From Paenibacillus auburnensis (GTDB lineage: Bacteria > Bacillota > Bacilli > Paenibacillales > Paenibacillaceae): a stretch of 64,000 nucleotides of DNA. The position numbers and the translations under genes are program-made. Below, in pieces: positions 8,467-17,820 of this stretch. Location of the stretch: contig NZ_CAKMMG010000016.1 of assembly GCF_927798115.1 (NCBI RefSeq), positions 1 to 64,000 of the forward strand. The letters run 5' to 3'. The stretch's first letter is position 1; every line of letters begins with the position of its first letter. Below the pieces are notes generated by a model that searched no databases, had not been told where the DNA came from, and saw nothing but the letters and a program-made list of their open reading frames with translations.

Positions 8467-8959
8467 ATCAAAAATACCATATCGATACCATAAATAATAA
8501 TTTACTTGCTCTATTACAATCTTTACTACACACTACTATTTTTCCAACTATAAAAAATTATCAATTGTATTTATTACTGGAAATAAGTATTACAGTATCA
8601 TGAAATATTCTTTTTTTAAAAGGTGAATAAACTGTATCCATTTTTGGTTGTTGTTTCTGGAACAGACAATATAGAATTATCTATGTTTATTAGAATTTCT
8701 TACTTATATAACACATTCGGAAATTACTGGAACTACACCATTCATAAAATCCAGAAATTTCGACATTTTACTGAAAGTATTATCCTGGAAGTAGTTCTAT
8801 TTCGTTTCCTATTAAGGAATTAACAGACACAACCGATGAAATATATGTAGTATCCATACTAGATGTCTTTTTTATGGGGCTTAGTTGTGAAAGGAGTTGG
8901 GATCGTAGGGTTTTGACTTGTAAGAAAGATATGAATTCACTGGGAGTAGGAGATGAGTT
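8467..8959. other. AT-rich stretch upstream of the SLH protein gene
   Basis: Nearly 500 AT-rich bases between the duplication break and the SLH gene. Open frames here (for example 8623-8823 and a frame running from about 8778 into the SLH gene start) lack recognisable motifs and good start signals. They could be remnants of a frameshifted gene. The last part should contain the SLH gene promoter and leader, but I cannot choose a promoter confidently. Confidence 0.4.
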
Positions 8960-11900
8960 ATGTATTCAAAGAGATTTCGAATGGCGGTTTCTGTAATTTT
9001 AGTACTATTGTTATCTTTCATTAATGTACTTGGGGTGTCTGCTGCTTCACTTAAAGCGGGGATAGCATCCAATGAACTCTCGCAAGATGGCAAGCAAAAG
9101 ATTACAGTCAACAGTGTAGTAGACGTCACTTATAAAGACCTAAAAGTTCTGCAAGAGGTTCAGTTTATCCTTACGAAGGGTGATACCGAAATTGCACGCC
9201 AGGTGAAGCCTAAAAGCGAGGCGAAGCTTACGGTACTGGATGCTGTATACACTTCCCTTGAGTATAGCAGCATTCCTTTTGAAGGATTGACAGCCGGTGA
9301 AGAGTATTCCCTGCGGGCAGAGTTTGCAGGTGAGCAAGGTACGATTGTTACCCTGCCACAGATCATACGGGTACCCTCAACAACGGGGATAAACATTGCT
9401 GTGGAAGTAATGGCCAAGGATTCTAATACATATGTAAGCGCAACTAATGGAGAGATACGCAGTGATGATAAGAATGTAAGAGTGACCATCAGCAATAATG
9501 GTGTTCCGCTAGCGAACGAGACGGTTGCTATTTGGATGAATTATTCCTCTTACAACTTCACAACGGATGCAAATGGACAGATTCAGTTGAAGGATAAAAT
9601 AAGCTCTATCCTTAATACTCCTGTTCTGTTTGTATTGTTGAAACAGGGAACCGATCAATATGAAGCTAAACCCATCTATGTAACCGATCTCCAGCAGGCA
9701 GGAACATACACTGTTGCTATTCGTTACTTGGATGCAGCTGGCAAGCAGCTGCGTAACTATAATTCCAACACTTCTTGGCCAAACGGAATTGTTAACCGCT
9801 ATGGCGTTTCGGGAATAGATGTGCTGGTGCTGAAAACGGGTGAAGTATCAGGAAATTATACAGGATACGTTACTTCGGACACTGGAACGTATTTATTCCA
9901 GACGGGGCAAGCGGCATTGTATTCCTCGGTTAGCGGGGTTCACAAGGAGATTATTGAGGCTGGCAGCGATTATAGCCGTCTGAGCCTACACTACACCTGG
10001 GATAATAAGCCGGTGCAGCTGGAATCTTATTCGGTCATTGATAACAACCAGTATAAACAGATTAATGGTGGATACAACAATAAAAAGTTAACTTCACCTG
10101 CTGTTTATGTCAAAAAGAATAAAGAATATGAAATCACTGCCATCGGCACCGTTCAGGGTGTAGACGGCAAGGTGGTCTTCCGTAATAGGGTTAAGCCGAC
10201 GGAAGCTGCGGTTGAAGTAACAACGGCTGCGAACCCTGCTGATTATAGTGCCTTGAAGCTTCAGGTGCCTCAGCAGAGCGCAGGTGTAGGCCAAGTGCTG
10301 GTGTCTTATCTCAATGACAAGCTCAATTATAGCCAGATCAGTACCACTCTTCCTGCGGGCAGCGGTACGTTGTATGTGCGGAAAGGTGAAGAAATACATC
10401 GTCTGACTGCCACTGTCGCGTCAGCTGCTACCAGCCAGAGTAACAGTGCGAATCAGATTGTACTGAAAGCATTCTTTAATCCGTCTGAGAGTGAATATAC
10501 GCTGAAGGGCGGCAGCATCTATACAACCGCGATTAACGTCGTGGTACCGGACACGTCTTACTATGGCGAAGATGAACTGCGGAATCAGGTTGTACTGGGT
10601 GAAAGTGTCCAGAACCAGGTTGTTATGACAGATGAATACGGCAATATTATCGATCTGAACGGCAGCTACAGGTTCTCGATTGTGGATGAGAGCGGCACAG
10701 TCTTAGCGAATGATTCGCTGTCTTGGACGACCAGGGAGAAGGACGGCCATCTGGAGCGCATTAATATGCGGGACTGGAAGCCTGTTACTGCAGGGACTTA
10801 TAAAGTTCAATTCGCACCTTCTACCTACGTTAACGGTCAGTATGTCAATGGAGAAGTGCTGGCTGAGGCAGAACTAACGGTTTTGCCAAAGAATGAGTTT
10901 GATGTAGAGATCAGAGGCATGGACGGGAAATTGGTTGACCTGGTGGAGAAGCCTTATTTAACTGTTGATCAGGCACAAAATGTAACCATTACTGTGCGTC
11001 AGCATGTCACTGGCGGACAAGGTGAACTGCAGGCTGGTGTAGAAATCAGCCGTTATGGTCAAGCGCTAGGAGTTACGGATGCTCAAGGGAAGTTCACGAT
11101 ACCTTCAGATCAGACCTATTATATCGGTGAACTCATGTTCAAGAAACCGGGCTTCTTATTCAAAAAAGTCAAGGCAGCGGTAATTAATCCGCAGACCCAG
11201 GCGGTAATCCGCGTTCGCGGGTTGGACAAGGCTGAAGGAAGCAGCTATGCTGGAGGCGTCCCACTCGATTATGCCAGCGTTCAAGCCGTTGTTAAGAGTA
11301 AGGATGGTTCCTACCAAGCAGATTCTTACTTCATTAATACTTCAGAAGCACAAGCCATTCTGGTTGTGGATTCACCTTCTGTAGTGGGTATTGACTTCAT
11401 CCGCTACAACCGGAGTTATACGGGAGTAGAATCTAAATATGGCTACTATATGTACGGTTCTGTCCGGACGGAGCCTGGTAAGGATTACTCGCTCGTGCTG
11501 GATGCAAGACAGGATCTGCAGGAAGTAAGTAAAGTGTTATTAGATAGACCTGCAGAGGATTTATCTGTTGTAAGAGCTGACTTGGCAGGAGCAGACAACG
11601 TTCCTTTTGTTATCGACAGCAATGCAGTGAAAGAGAATTATTTCTACGCAACGCAGGGGACTTATAGTATGCTTGCGCAAACAGCATCGGACACCTTTAT
11701 CTATCGTGACGGCGTTGTTATTGGAGCGGGAGATAATACACTTACGCTTGATGATTCTGCTTCTGGGCTGGCTACCTTGCTTGCACCGGAATCCGGAACG
11801 ATTTACAGCGTTGAATATTCAACACCGAATCAATCGAAGCTTATGAGCTATGCTTATAACGCTGATCAGGTACGACTGACTCCAGGTGATGTAACAGTAC

Positions 11901-14224
11901 AGGTAGACAAAGCTTTTGGTACAATTGAGTATCAGTATGATATTCATTTTGCACCTGGAACGCTGAAGGCTGGTACACTTACTGAGCTTACACCGCAGAC
12001 CATACAGAGGCTGGACATCGTTGGGCTGAAGGATGGAAAGCTGACACGCCCTGCCGGAGTGAACTGGCTGAAAATCGGACTCGTGGATACAGCCGGTAAT
12101 CAAATCGGACAGATTAAGAAACCGCAGATTTTGGTAATATCCAATGGTGGCTGGTCTAACGGGTATAAATACGTTACTCCAGAGGCAGCTTCCTATGAAA
12201 TTCAGGATGAGTCTGGAAAAACACTATACTCAGATTCATCGGTTGGCTATCCGCTGACTGCCTATACCTATAACACTTCAGAGGAGAATTTTAGTTATCT
12301 TCCGAACGGGACGTACGTTGTAAAAGCTTCTCTGACGATTGATGGCCAGACTTACACGCTGAATAAGAAGATTGTGCTTGAGACAACTACTGGCACTGTT
12401 GTAGATCCGGGTGAAAACTTGCCGGGAACAGATGTAGGTAGTGGAACTGGAAATGGTACTGGTAACGGCAATGGAAGCGGAACTGGAACTGGAACTGGAA
12501 CTGGAACTGGAACGGCTACTCCATCACCAACTCCAACTGCTGCAAACGTGACCGAGAATGTACAGAACCAGAATAAAAAGCTTGAAGAATTGTTAACGAA
12601 TAACGCGGGTTCAGCCGCTGATCGGGCCGCGGCAGCACAAACGGCTCTCACAAGCATTGCGGACTCGCTCAAATCTGCTACTACTTCTGCGGAAGCCGAG
12701 CAGAATAGCAAGAGCCTCTCCAAGGCTATGGATACGGCAGCAGGGTTGCTCGCAACGATCCAAGACTCTGCAGCGAAGCAGAAGATTGTGGACTCGATTA
12801 CAGAGCTTGTTGGAAGTGCGCCATATCTGCTTAATAAAATGGATAGCTCCGACAAGGCCGTTTCGCTCGCCCATACGCTTATTGAGAATGCAGCAGCTGT
12901 ACTCAATAATGTGCAGGGTGTGGCAGCGGAAGACATCCAGAAGCTGAAGAACAGCGTAATCTCCTCAAGCCAGACCGCTCTTAATAAAGCGGGAGAAGTA
13001 ACGATTGCCAAGGCAAATGTAACAGTGGCAGGTAATACTGTTTCTTCGAAGCTTGATGAGACACTAATCAGCACACAGATCCAATCTGCGAAGCTGGCGC
13101 TGTCTGATCTGTCCAAAGATTTGACAAGCAAGCTGGGTTCAGGAAGTGCAGCAGATCTGAAGGTGAGCATCACCGTCAACGTACCTCCGGTAGAAGAAGG
13201 AATTCATAAGCTGAATACCTCGCTTCCTTCTGAAATCCTTGCGCTGGTCAAAGAAAATGATGTTGCCGGCTTAAAAATTCAGATGGATCAAACCGCATTC
13301 ACGCTTGAACCGGATACCTTCGGTACTGTAGAAGCAGGCCAGACGATTAATCTGGCGGCAGAAGTTGTAGAGAATGCTGTAGTAAACAAGCCTAGTCAGG
13401 CTGAACCGCTTGCCAGCATTCCTGTGATGGAATTTAGCGCGTCTGTAGGCGGTCAGCAGGTTAAGAGCTTTGCCAAACCTATTGAAGTTACTTTTGATGT
13501 ATCTTCGATCGATACTTCCAAATATTCCGGGGCTAACCTGGAGAATCTGACGGTGTATCTGCTTAATAATGAGAGTCTTACATGGGAAGCTGTCGGGGGC
13601 AAATATGACCCGGTTACTCAGACCGTAACGACCCCAAGAGGACACTTTAGCCGATATACGGTAATGTTGGCCAAAGCTGCCTTCACAGATGTCTCTGCTA
13701 ATCATTGGGCAGTGCAGGAAATAAATTATTTGTTGAACAAAGGAATTCTGGATCAGAGTTCAGTGTTCCGTCCATCGGACAAAGTTACACGCCAAGAGTT
13801 TGCTGCTATGATCGCCCGGGCGTATGGTTTGAGCGGTGAGGGACTGGTTCTGCCGTTCAAGGACATCTCATCATCCAATCCGTATTATGATGAGATTGCC
13901 GCTGCTTATACTGCTGGATTGATTACCGGCAAGTCAGCAACTGCTTTTGACCCGAAAGCAACTATCACTCGTGAAGAAATCGCGACGATGCTTGCACGGG
14001 CACTCACAACCTATAATGGCAAGCAAGCTGTCTCCCAGCCTGAATCCGTCAATGCAATCTTCACAGATAAGGCTAAAATATCGAAATGGGCAGCAGCAAG
14101 CGTAGCATTGACCAAGAGTATCCAATTATTCGAAGGTTTCGAGGATCATAGCTTCCGTCCGGCTCAAACAGCAAGCAAAGCGGAGGCGGCTGCACTTATC
14201 TATCGTTTATATCAATTAAAATAG
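8960..14224 (+). CDS. Large SLH-domain cell-surface protein
   Basis: 1754 residues. The start at ATG 8960 follows GGAG of TAGGAGATGAG. Residues 1-28 form a Sec signal peptide (basic MYSKRFR, hydrophobic core, VSA cleavage site). The long middle is beta-rich with Ig- or carboxypeptidase-regulatory-like segments and no catalytic motif I can recognise. A Gly/Thr/Asn-rich linker lies around residues 1155-1195, followed by an Ala-rich helical region. Three SLH domains close the protein from about residue 1573, with the secondary-polymer-binding motif variants TRQE, TREE and SKAE. SLH domains anchor proteins to pyruvylated secondary wall polymer, so this is an S-layer or S-layer-associated protein. 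It lies between two copies of the hpt block, next to a polysaccharide cluster. The exact role (structural lattice or adhesin) is open. Confidence 0.88.
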   Translation: MYSKRFRMAVSVILVLLLSFINVLGVSAASLKAGIASNELSQDGKQKITVNSVVDVTYKDLKVLQEVQFILTKGDTEIARQVKPKSEAKLTVLDAVYTSLEYSSIPFEGLTAGEEYSLRAEFAGEQGTIVTLPQIIRVPSTTGINIAVEVMAKDSNTYVSATNGEIRSDDKNVRVTISNNGVPLANETVAIWMNYSSYNFTTDANGQIQLKDKISSILNTPVLFVLLKQGTDQYEAKPIYVTDLQQAGTYTVAIRYLDAAGKQLRNYNSNTSWPNGIVNRYGVSGIDVLVLKTGEVSGNYTGYVTSDTGTYLFQTGQAALYSSVSGVHKEIIEAGSDYSRLSLHYTWDNKPVQLESYSVIDNNQYKQINGGYNNKKLTSPAVYVKKNKEYEITAIGTVQGVDGKVVFRNRVKPTEAAVEVTTAANPADYSALKLQVPQQSAGVGQVLVSYLNDKLNYSQISTTLPAGSGTLYVRKGEEIHRLTATVASAATSQSNSANQIVLKAFFNPSESEYTLKGGSIYTTAINVVVPDTSYYGEDELRNQVVLGESVQNQVVMTDEYGNIIDLNGSYRFSIVDESGTVLANDSLSWTTREKDGHLERINMRDWKPVTAGTYKVQFAPSTYVNGQYVNGEVLAEAELTVLPKNEFDVEIRGMDGKLVDLVEKPYLTVDQAQNVTITVRQHVTGGQGELQAGVEISRYGQALGVTDAQGKFTIPSDQTYYIGELMFKKPGFLFKKVKAAVINPQTQAVIRVRGLDKAEGSSYAGGVPLDYASVQAVVKSKDGSYQADSYFINTSEAQAILVVDSPSVVGIDFIRYNRSYTGVESKYGYYMYGSVRTEPGKDYSLVLDARQDLQEVSKVLLDRPAEDLSVVRADLAGADNVPFVIDSNAVKENYFYATQGTYSMLAQTASDTFIYRDGVVIGAGDNTLTLDDSASGLATLLAPESGTIYSVEYSTPNQSKLMSYAYNADQVRLTPGDVTVQVDKAFGTIEYQYDIHFAPGTLKAGTLTELTPQTIQRLDIVGLKDGKLTRPAGVNWLKIGLVDTAGNQIGQIKKPQILVISNGGWSNGYKYVTPEAASYEIQDESGKTLYSDSSVGYPLTAYTYNTSEENFSYLPNGTYVVKASLTIDGQTYTLNKKIVLETTTGTVVDPGENLPGTDVGSGTGNGTGNGNGSGTGTGTGTGTGTATPSPTPTAANVTENVQNQNKKLEELLTNNAGSAADRAAAAQTALTSIADSLKSATTSAEAEQNSKSLSKAMDTAAGLLATIQDSAAKQKIVDSITELVGSAPYLLNKMDSSDKAVSLAHTLIENAAAVLNNVQGVAAEDIQKLKNSVISSSQTALNKAGEVTIAKANVTVAGNTVSSKLDETLISTQIQSAKLALSDLSKDLTSKLGSGSAADLKVSITVNVPPVEEGIHKLNTSLPSEILALVKENDVAGLKIQMDQTAFTLEPDTFGTVEAGQTINLAAEVVENAVVNKPSQAEPLASIPVMEFSASVGGQQVKSFAKPIEVTFDVSSIDTSKYSGANLENLTVYLLNNESLTWEAVGGKYDPVTQTVTTPRGHFSRYTVMLAKAAFTDVSANHWAVQEINYLLNKGILDQSSVFRPSDKVTRQEFAAMIARAYGLSGEGLVLPFKDISSSNPYYDEIAAAYTAGLITGKSATAFDPKATITREEIATMLARALTTYNGKQAVSQPESVNAIFTDKAKISKWAAASVALTKSIQLFEGFEDHSFRPAQTASKAEAAALIYRLYQLK
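12479..12513 (+). repeat. GGAACT hexanucleotide tandem repeat in the SLH gene
   Basis: Five full GGAACT units and a partial sixth, encoding alternating Gly-Thr in the linker. Units of six keep the frame, so slippage would change linker length rather than switch the gene off. Confidence 0.9.
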
Positions 14225-14251
14225 TAGTTGAAGAGGTAATGACATCATAAC

Positions 14252-14301
14252 AAGCAGAGCAGCGATTATTCCGTTACGGGTAACCGCTGCTCTGCTTTTT
14301 T
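14252..14301 (+). terminator. Intrinsic terminator of the SLH gene
   Basis: Arms AAGCAGAGCAGCG and CGCTGCTCTGCTT are perfectly complementary and are followed by a run of T. It lies 28 bases after the SLH stop codon and faces the convergent lipoprotein gene. Confidence 0.9.
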
Positions 14302-14321
14302 CAGGGCTGCCCATAGAATTA

Positions 14322-14786
14322 CTACAGTTCAGGCTCCAGCTCGATGTTCTCCGAACCCCCGCTCCACTCCACATGCATCTTTACAATAGAATCCTGTCCG
14401 GCCACTGCACCGGTTCCGCCGCTGCCGCCCAGATTATAGATGACGGACGGTGACTCCGCATCAAATAGGGTCCCGCTCCCGCCACCGCCGCCTTCTGTAG
14501 TATATGCGTACTTCATTTCACCAGACGGGCCGGGCTCCTTGCCGATGTATTTCAAAAATACTTTTGAGACATGACTGTCGCTATCCTTTTTCTGATAGAC
14601 ATAATAGGTTGAAGCCCAATTGCCGGTATGTCCTTTGTACGCGTAGATGTAATCCAGCTCCTTGGCAGTCTTAATTCCCGTAAGATCCTGCTGTTCAATT
14701 CCTGAATACACATTATCCTTCCCGCTGCAGCCTCCGACTAACATAGCACTGAGCAGGAGTAGAATAGGTAACCGCTTCAAGGTCAT
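14322..14786 (-). CDS. Hypothetical lipoprotein
   Basis: A 154-residue protein with a type II signal peptide: basic MTLKR, a Leu-rich core and the lipobox LVGGC, with lipidation expected at Cys near residue 20. The mature part has a Gly/Ser-rich central loop and no domain I recognise. I prefer ATG 14786 over the GTG one codon earlier. It is convergent with the SLH gene and downstream of hpt, but separated from it by a strong terminator and with its own likely extended -10 promoter. A decayed copy lies at 6822-7147, so both derive from one ancestral locus. Confidence 0.75.
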   Translation of the reverse strand: MTLKRLPILLLLSAMLVGGCSGKDNVYSGIEQQDLTGIKTAKELDYIYAYKGHTGNWASTYYVYQKKDSDSHVSKVFLKYIGKEPGPSGEMKYAYTTEGGGGGSGTLFDAESPSVIYNLGGSGGTGAVAGQDSIVKMHVEWSGGSENIELEPEL

Positions 14787-14837
14787 CACCGTTCTTTCTT
14801 TCCTAAATAGGAAAAGTAGTACGAAATAAGTTCTCCT

Positions 14838-14846
14838 ATTATACCA
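14838..14846 (-). promoter_or_regulatory. Extended -10 promoter for the lipoprotein gene
   Basis: Read on the - strand this is TGGTATAAT, a perfect extended -10, about 50 bases before the lipoprotein start. No good -35 is visible at 17 bases. In the decayed copy this element is altered. Confidence 0.5.
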
Positions 14847-14873
14847 TATAATGGATAATTATTTGATTCAACC

Positions 14874-14903
14874 AGCAACACTCGGACCATACTTCTGAGG
14901 ATA
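14874..14903. repeat. Inverted 30-base relic of the 7282-7593 gene tail
   Basis: The segment matches 7534-7563 only as the reverse complement, whereas the sequence on both sides matches in direct orientation. In the left copy the segment is bordered by CCTCAG (7537-7542) and CTGAGG (7562-7567), an inverted repeat that could mediate the flip. Confidence 0.7.
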
Positions 14904-14930
14904 GCTATGGGACAGGATCGCAGGAAAATT

Positions 14931-15000
14931 TGAAAAAACAACGGACACCGCTCCTGCCCAGTCATTCTGAGTGAATGCTGGCGGGAGAGGTGTCCGTTGT
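14931..15000 (-). terminator. Intrinsic terminator of the purine-salvage operon
   Basis: A long hairpin with arms AACGGACACC and GGTGTCCGTT plus an inner stem around CATTCTGAGTGAATG, followed on the - strand by TTTTTT. It lies directly after hpt and isolates it from the lipoprotein gene. Confidence 0.92.
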
Positions 15001-15018
15001 CTTTGGCGGTGCCTGGTG

Positions 15019-15552
15019 CTACTGCTGTTCCTCAGTCTCCACAATCCATACCTCCGGCAGGTTGCGGTACTGTTCGGCATAGTCGAGGCCGTAGCCGACG
15101 ACAAATTCATCGGGGATCTCGATGCCGCAGTAGTCGATGGGAATATCGGCCAGACGGCGGGAGGGTTTGCTGAGGATGGTGCAGATCGACACGCTTGCTG
15201 CTTCACGGAGGGCGAACAGCTGCCCCAGATGCTGCAGGGTTAGCCCGGTGTCGATCAGATCCTCGACGAGCAGCACATGTTTGCCGCGAATGTCGGTGTT
15301 AATGTCCTGCTTAATCGTAATTACCCCTGATGTAGTGGAGCTGCTGCCGTAGCTGGAGACGGACATATAATCAATGGCAACGGGGAAGCTGATTTCCCGC
15401 ATTAGGTCGGCCATGAATACGGCGGCGCCTTTCAGAATGCCAATGAGGACGAGCTCTTTTCCTTCATAATCGCGTGAGATGGCGGCTCCCAGCTCCTTCA
15501 CCCGGCTCTCAAGCTGGGCTCTGCTTACCAGTACCTTGCGAAGTTCTTTCAT
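15019..15552 (-). CDS. hpt: Hypoxanthine(-guanine) phosphoribosyltransferase
   Basis: A 177-residue type I phosphoribosyltransferase that makes IMP and GMP from hypoxanthine or guanine and PRPP. The PRPP loop VLLVEDLIDTGLTL lies around residues 95-108, preceded by the flexible-loop region SVSSYGSSS and followed by the purine-specific end VVGYGLDYAEQYRNLP. ATG 15552 is chosen because AAGGAG lies 8 bases upstream; a GTG two codons earlier is too close to it. It is the last gene of the riboswitch-controlled operon, 32 bases after the IMPDH-like gene. A frameshifted, nearly identical copy lies at 7683-8212. Confidence 0.93.
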   Translation of the reverse strand: MKELRKVLVSRAQLESRVKELGAAISRDYEGKELVLIGILKGAAVFMADLMREISFPVAIDYMSVSSYGSSSTTSGVITIKQDINTDIRGKHVLLVEDLIDTGLTLQHLGQLFALREAASVSICTILSKPSRRLADIPIDYCGIEIPDEFVVGYGLDYAEQYRNLPEVWIVETEEQQ

Positions 15553-15584
15553 AACCACTGCTCCTTGTGAATCAAAATCAATGC

Positions 15585-17096
15585 TCAGGATGTTCGATCC
15601 TTCTCCTTAAGCATAACATCATGTGCCCCGCCTTCGTAAATAGTTGTTGAAGAGACTAGGGTGATTTTGGCATGCTCCTGCAGCTGGGGAATGGTCAGCG
15701 CGCCGCAGTTGCACATGGTCGATTTGATTTTACTGATGCTGAGGTCCAGGTTGTCTTTGAGTCTGCCGGCATAAGGAATGAAGGAATCCACACCTTCTTC
15801 GAATTCAAGCTTGCTCTCCTTGTCGGCGTTGCCGAAGTCGTATCTTTGCCAGTTGCGGGCCCGGCTGGAGCCTTCGCCCCAATATTCTTTGACGAAGTTC
15901 CCGCCGACGAGCAGCTTGCGGCCTGGGCTCTCGTCGAATCTGGCAAAATAACGGCCTAGCATAACGAAGTCAGCGCCCATAGCCAGGGCCAGCACGATAT
16001 GGTAGTCATGGACGATGCCGCCGTCGGAGCAGATCGGGACATAGATGCCTGTTTGCTCATAATATTCCTGGCGGGCTGCCGCCACCTCAATGACGGAGGA
16101 GGCCTGGCCGCGGCCGATGCCTTTTTGTTCTCGTGTAATGCAGATCGAGCCGCCGCCGATGCCGACCTTGATGAAGTCTGCCCCGGCTTCCACCAGGTAG
16201 AGGAACCCTTCTTTGTCGACGACATTGCCGGCCCCAACCTTCACCGTCTCCCCAAAAGTTTCCTTTATATAATGGATCGTCTCCGCCTGCCATTCGGAAT
16301 AACCGTCGGAGGAATCAATGCAGAGCACATCTGCTCCCGCTTCGACCAGCGCTGGTACCCGTTCCTTGTAATCCCGGGAGTTGATGCCTGCGCCGACGAT
16401 CAGCTGCTTGTTGCTGTCATGCAGCTCCAGCGGATATTCCTGGTGGCTGTCATAGTCCTTCCGGAAGACCAGATGCACCAGATGTCCGCTGCTGTTCACA
16501 ATCGGCAGGCAGTTCAGCTTATGATCCCAGATCATATCATTGGCTTCAGTTAGTGTAATCCCCTCTTGGGCGTAGATCAAGGCGGACAGCGGTGTCATGA
16601 ATTCGGTAATCGGGCATTCCTGGGGCAGGCGGTTCTCGCGGTAGTCGCGGCTGGTTACGATGCCCATAAGCTTGCCGGTCGGCTCCCCGTTATCTGTGAT
16701 GGCGATGGTGGAATGGCCGCTGCGCGCCTTGAGGGCCAGCACATCCTTCAGTGTATCCTCCGGACGCAGATTGGAGTCGCTCAGGACAAAACCGGCTTTG
16801 AACTTCTTGACCCTGCGGACCATCTCCACCTGCTGCTCCACGGATTGGGAGCCGTAGATGAAGGAGATGCCGCCGCTTTTGGCTAAGGCTATAGCCATAT
16901 TATGGTCGGAAACCGCCTGCATTACCGCAGAGGTAACCGGTAGGTTCATTGTCAGCGCCGGAGTCTCGCCGCGCCGGAATTTGGTCACAGGGGTTCTGAG
17001 ATCTACATTCCCGGGAATGCATTCTTTGGTCGTCAGGTTCGGAACGAGCAGGAACTCGCTGAACGTTCTGGACGGCTGATCATAATAGTAAGCCAT
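15585..17096 (-). CDS. guaB: IMP dehydrogenase (GuaB-like, CBS-containing)
   Basis: 503 residues. The catalytic loop GGGSICITRE (about residue 315) holds the nucleophilic Cys, followed by the flap and the late Arg-containing EGSSRARNW motif. A CBS-pair region is inserted after about residue 95 (GIVTSRDYRENRLP). IMPDH oxidises IMP to XMP with NAD, the first step toward GMP. The sequence is of the roughly 500-residue variant rather than the common Bacillus housekeeping form, so a second guaB may exist elsewhere; GMP reductase is less likely because of the CBS insert. AAGGAG precedes the ATG. It sits between a PRTase gene and hpt behind a guanine riboswitch. Confidence 0.85.
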   Translation of the reverse strand: MAYYYDQPSRTFSEFLLVPNLTTKECIPGNVDLRTPVTKFRRGETPALTMNLPVTSAVMQAVSDHNMAIALAKSGGISFIYGSQSVEQQVEMVRRVKKFKAGFVLSDSNLRPEDTLKDVLALKARSGHSTIAITDNGEPTGKLMGIVTSRDYRENRLPQECPITEFMTPLSALIYAQEGITLTEANDMIWDHKLNCLPIVNSSGHLVHLVFRKDYDSHQEYPLELHDSNKQLIVGAGINSRDYKERVPALVEAGADVLCIDSSDGYSEWQAETIHYIKETFGETVKVGAGNVVDKEGFLYLVEAGADFIKVGIGGGSICITREQKGIGRGQASSVIEVAAARQEYYEQTGIYVPICSDGGIVHDYHIVLALAMGADFVMLGRYFARFDESPGRKLLVGGNFVKEYWGEGSSRARNWQRYDFGNADKESKLEFEEGVDSFIPYAGRLKDNLDLSISKIKSTMCNCGALTIPQLQEHAKITLVSSTTIYEGGAHDVMLKEKDRTS

Positions 17097-17113
17097 GGTT
17101 GTTCACTCCTTAA

Positions 17114-17209
17114 AAGTTTTGTAAGCTGAGCTACTTGAATTCACTTCGTACAAAACTGGCATCGGAAGCATAAACTTAAGTTTTGTAAGCTGAGCTACTT
17201 GAGTTCACT
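17114..17209. repeat. Pair of 32-base direct repeats
   Basis: 17114-17145 and 17178-17209 share AAGTTTTGTAAGCTGAGCTA and the following CTTGA(A/G)TTCACT with one mismatch. They lie in the 157-base gap between the PRTase and IMPDH-like genes. The spacer contains AAGCATAAACTT, resembling motifs in the pheB-hom gap (58057-58146). Confidence 0.85.
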
Positions 17210-17253
17210 GAGTTTTGTGAGTATCCGTAAGGATCTGTCTTGCACCCGCCTGC

Positions 17254-17814
17254 TTACACCTTGGACAGCACCCGCACCGGGATTCCATAGTCCGCTTCCA
17301 GCTGTTTGTAGTGCTCACCTTTGGCCAGAATACCCTGCACCCCGACGAGCTCCACCCCCATATCCGCCATTTGCTGGGCGATGCAGCGGATCGTTGCGCC
17401 TGAACTGATCACATCATCAAGAATAAGTACCCGATCTCCGGCCGTAAAACCGTCAAAATAAATATAGTTCTCGTTATAAGCCGTCTCCCGCTTAATGCAA
17501 ACCTCGTAATTCTCGTACAGCTCGGTGCTGAGGCGTAGAATATTCATCGGCTTCATCAGCTTGTAGGCTGCCAGCATGCCCCAGGTGTGACCGCCCGGCT
17601 CGGGCGAAACGATATAATCAAAAGCGGGGAAATGCTCCGTAATGCTGCTGGCCAGATTGTCGGTAATTTCACTGATCAGCTCGGGATCGATATACGTGCC
17701 GCGTTCGCCAAAAGGATACAGCTTGAAATCATAGGCGGTGTCTTTATTTTTATAAATCCTCACGTTTTTGGCTTTGCTGATCGATTCGCTGAGTCTTGCA
17801 TAAGATGCGCTCAT
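17254..17814 (-). CDS. Purine/xanthine-type phosphoribosyltransferase
   Basis: A 186-residue type I PRTase. The PRPP-binding motif VLILDDVISSGATI lies around residues 130-143, and VSPEPGGHTWGML resembles the Apt/Xpt/OPRT group. ATG 17814 follows AAAGGAG; an upstream in-frame extension crosses the leader and is not credible. As the first gene behind a guanine riboswitch, with IMPDH and Hpt following, xanthine or guanine salvage is likely. Motifs do not separate adenine, xanthine and orotate enzymes, so I give no symbol. Confidence 0.75.
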   Translation of the reverse strand: MSASYARLSESISKAKNVRIYKNKDTAYDFKLYPFGERGTYIDPELISEITDNLASSITEHFPAFDYIVSPEPGGHTWGMLAAYKLMKPMNILRLSTELYENYEVCIKRETAYNENYIYFDGFTAGDRVLILDDVISSGATIRCIAQQMADMGVELVGVQGILAKGEHYKQLEADYGIPVRVLSKV

Positions 17815-17820
17815 CGCCTT

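Noticed and set aside
8623..8823. 66-codon frame upstream of the SLH gene
   Set aside because: No clear product or adequate start signal; AT-rich sequence yields such frames by chance.
12479..12513. GGAACT array as an on/off phase switch
   Set aside because: Six-base units preserve the reading frame, so length change alters the linker but not expression.
12352..13179. Long open frame on the - strand antisense to the SLH gene
   Set aside because: It is a composition shadow of the Ala/Ser-rich coding strand, with no start signal or recognisable motif.
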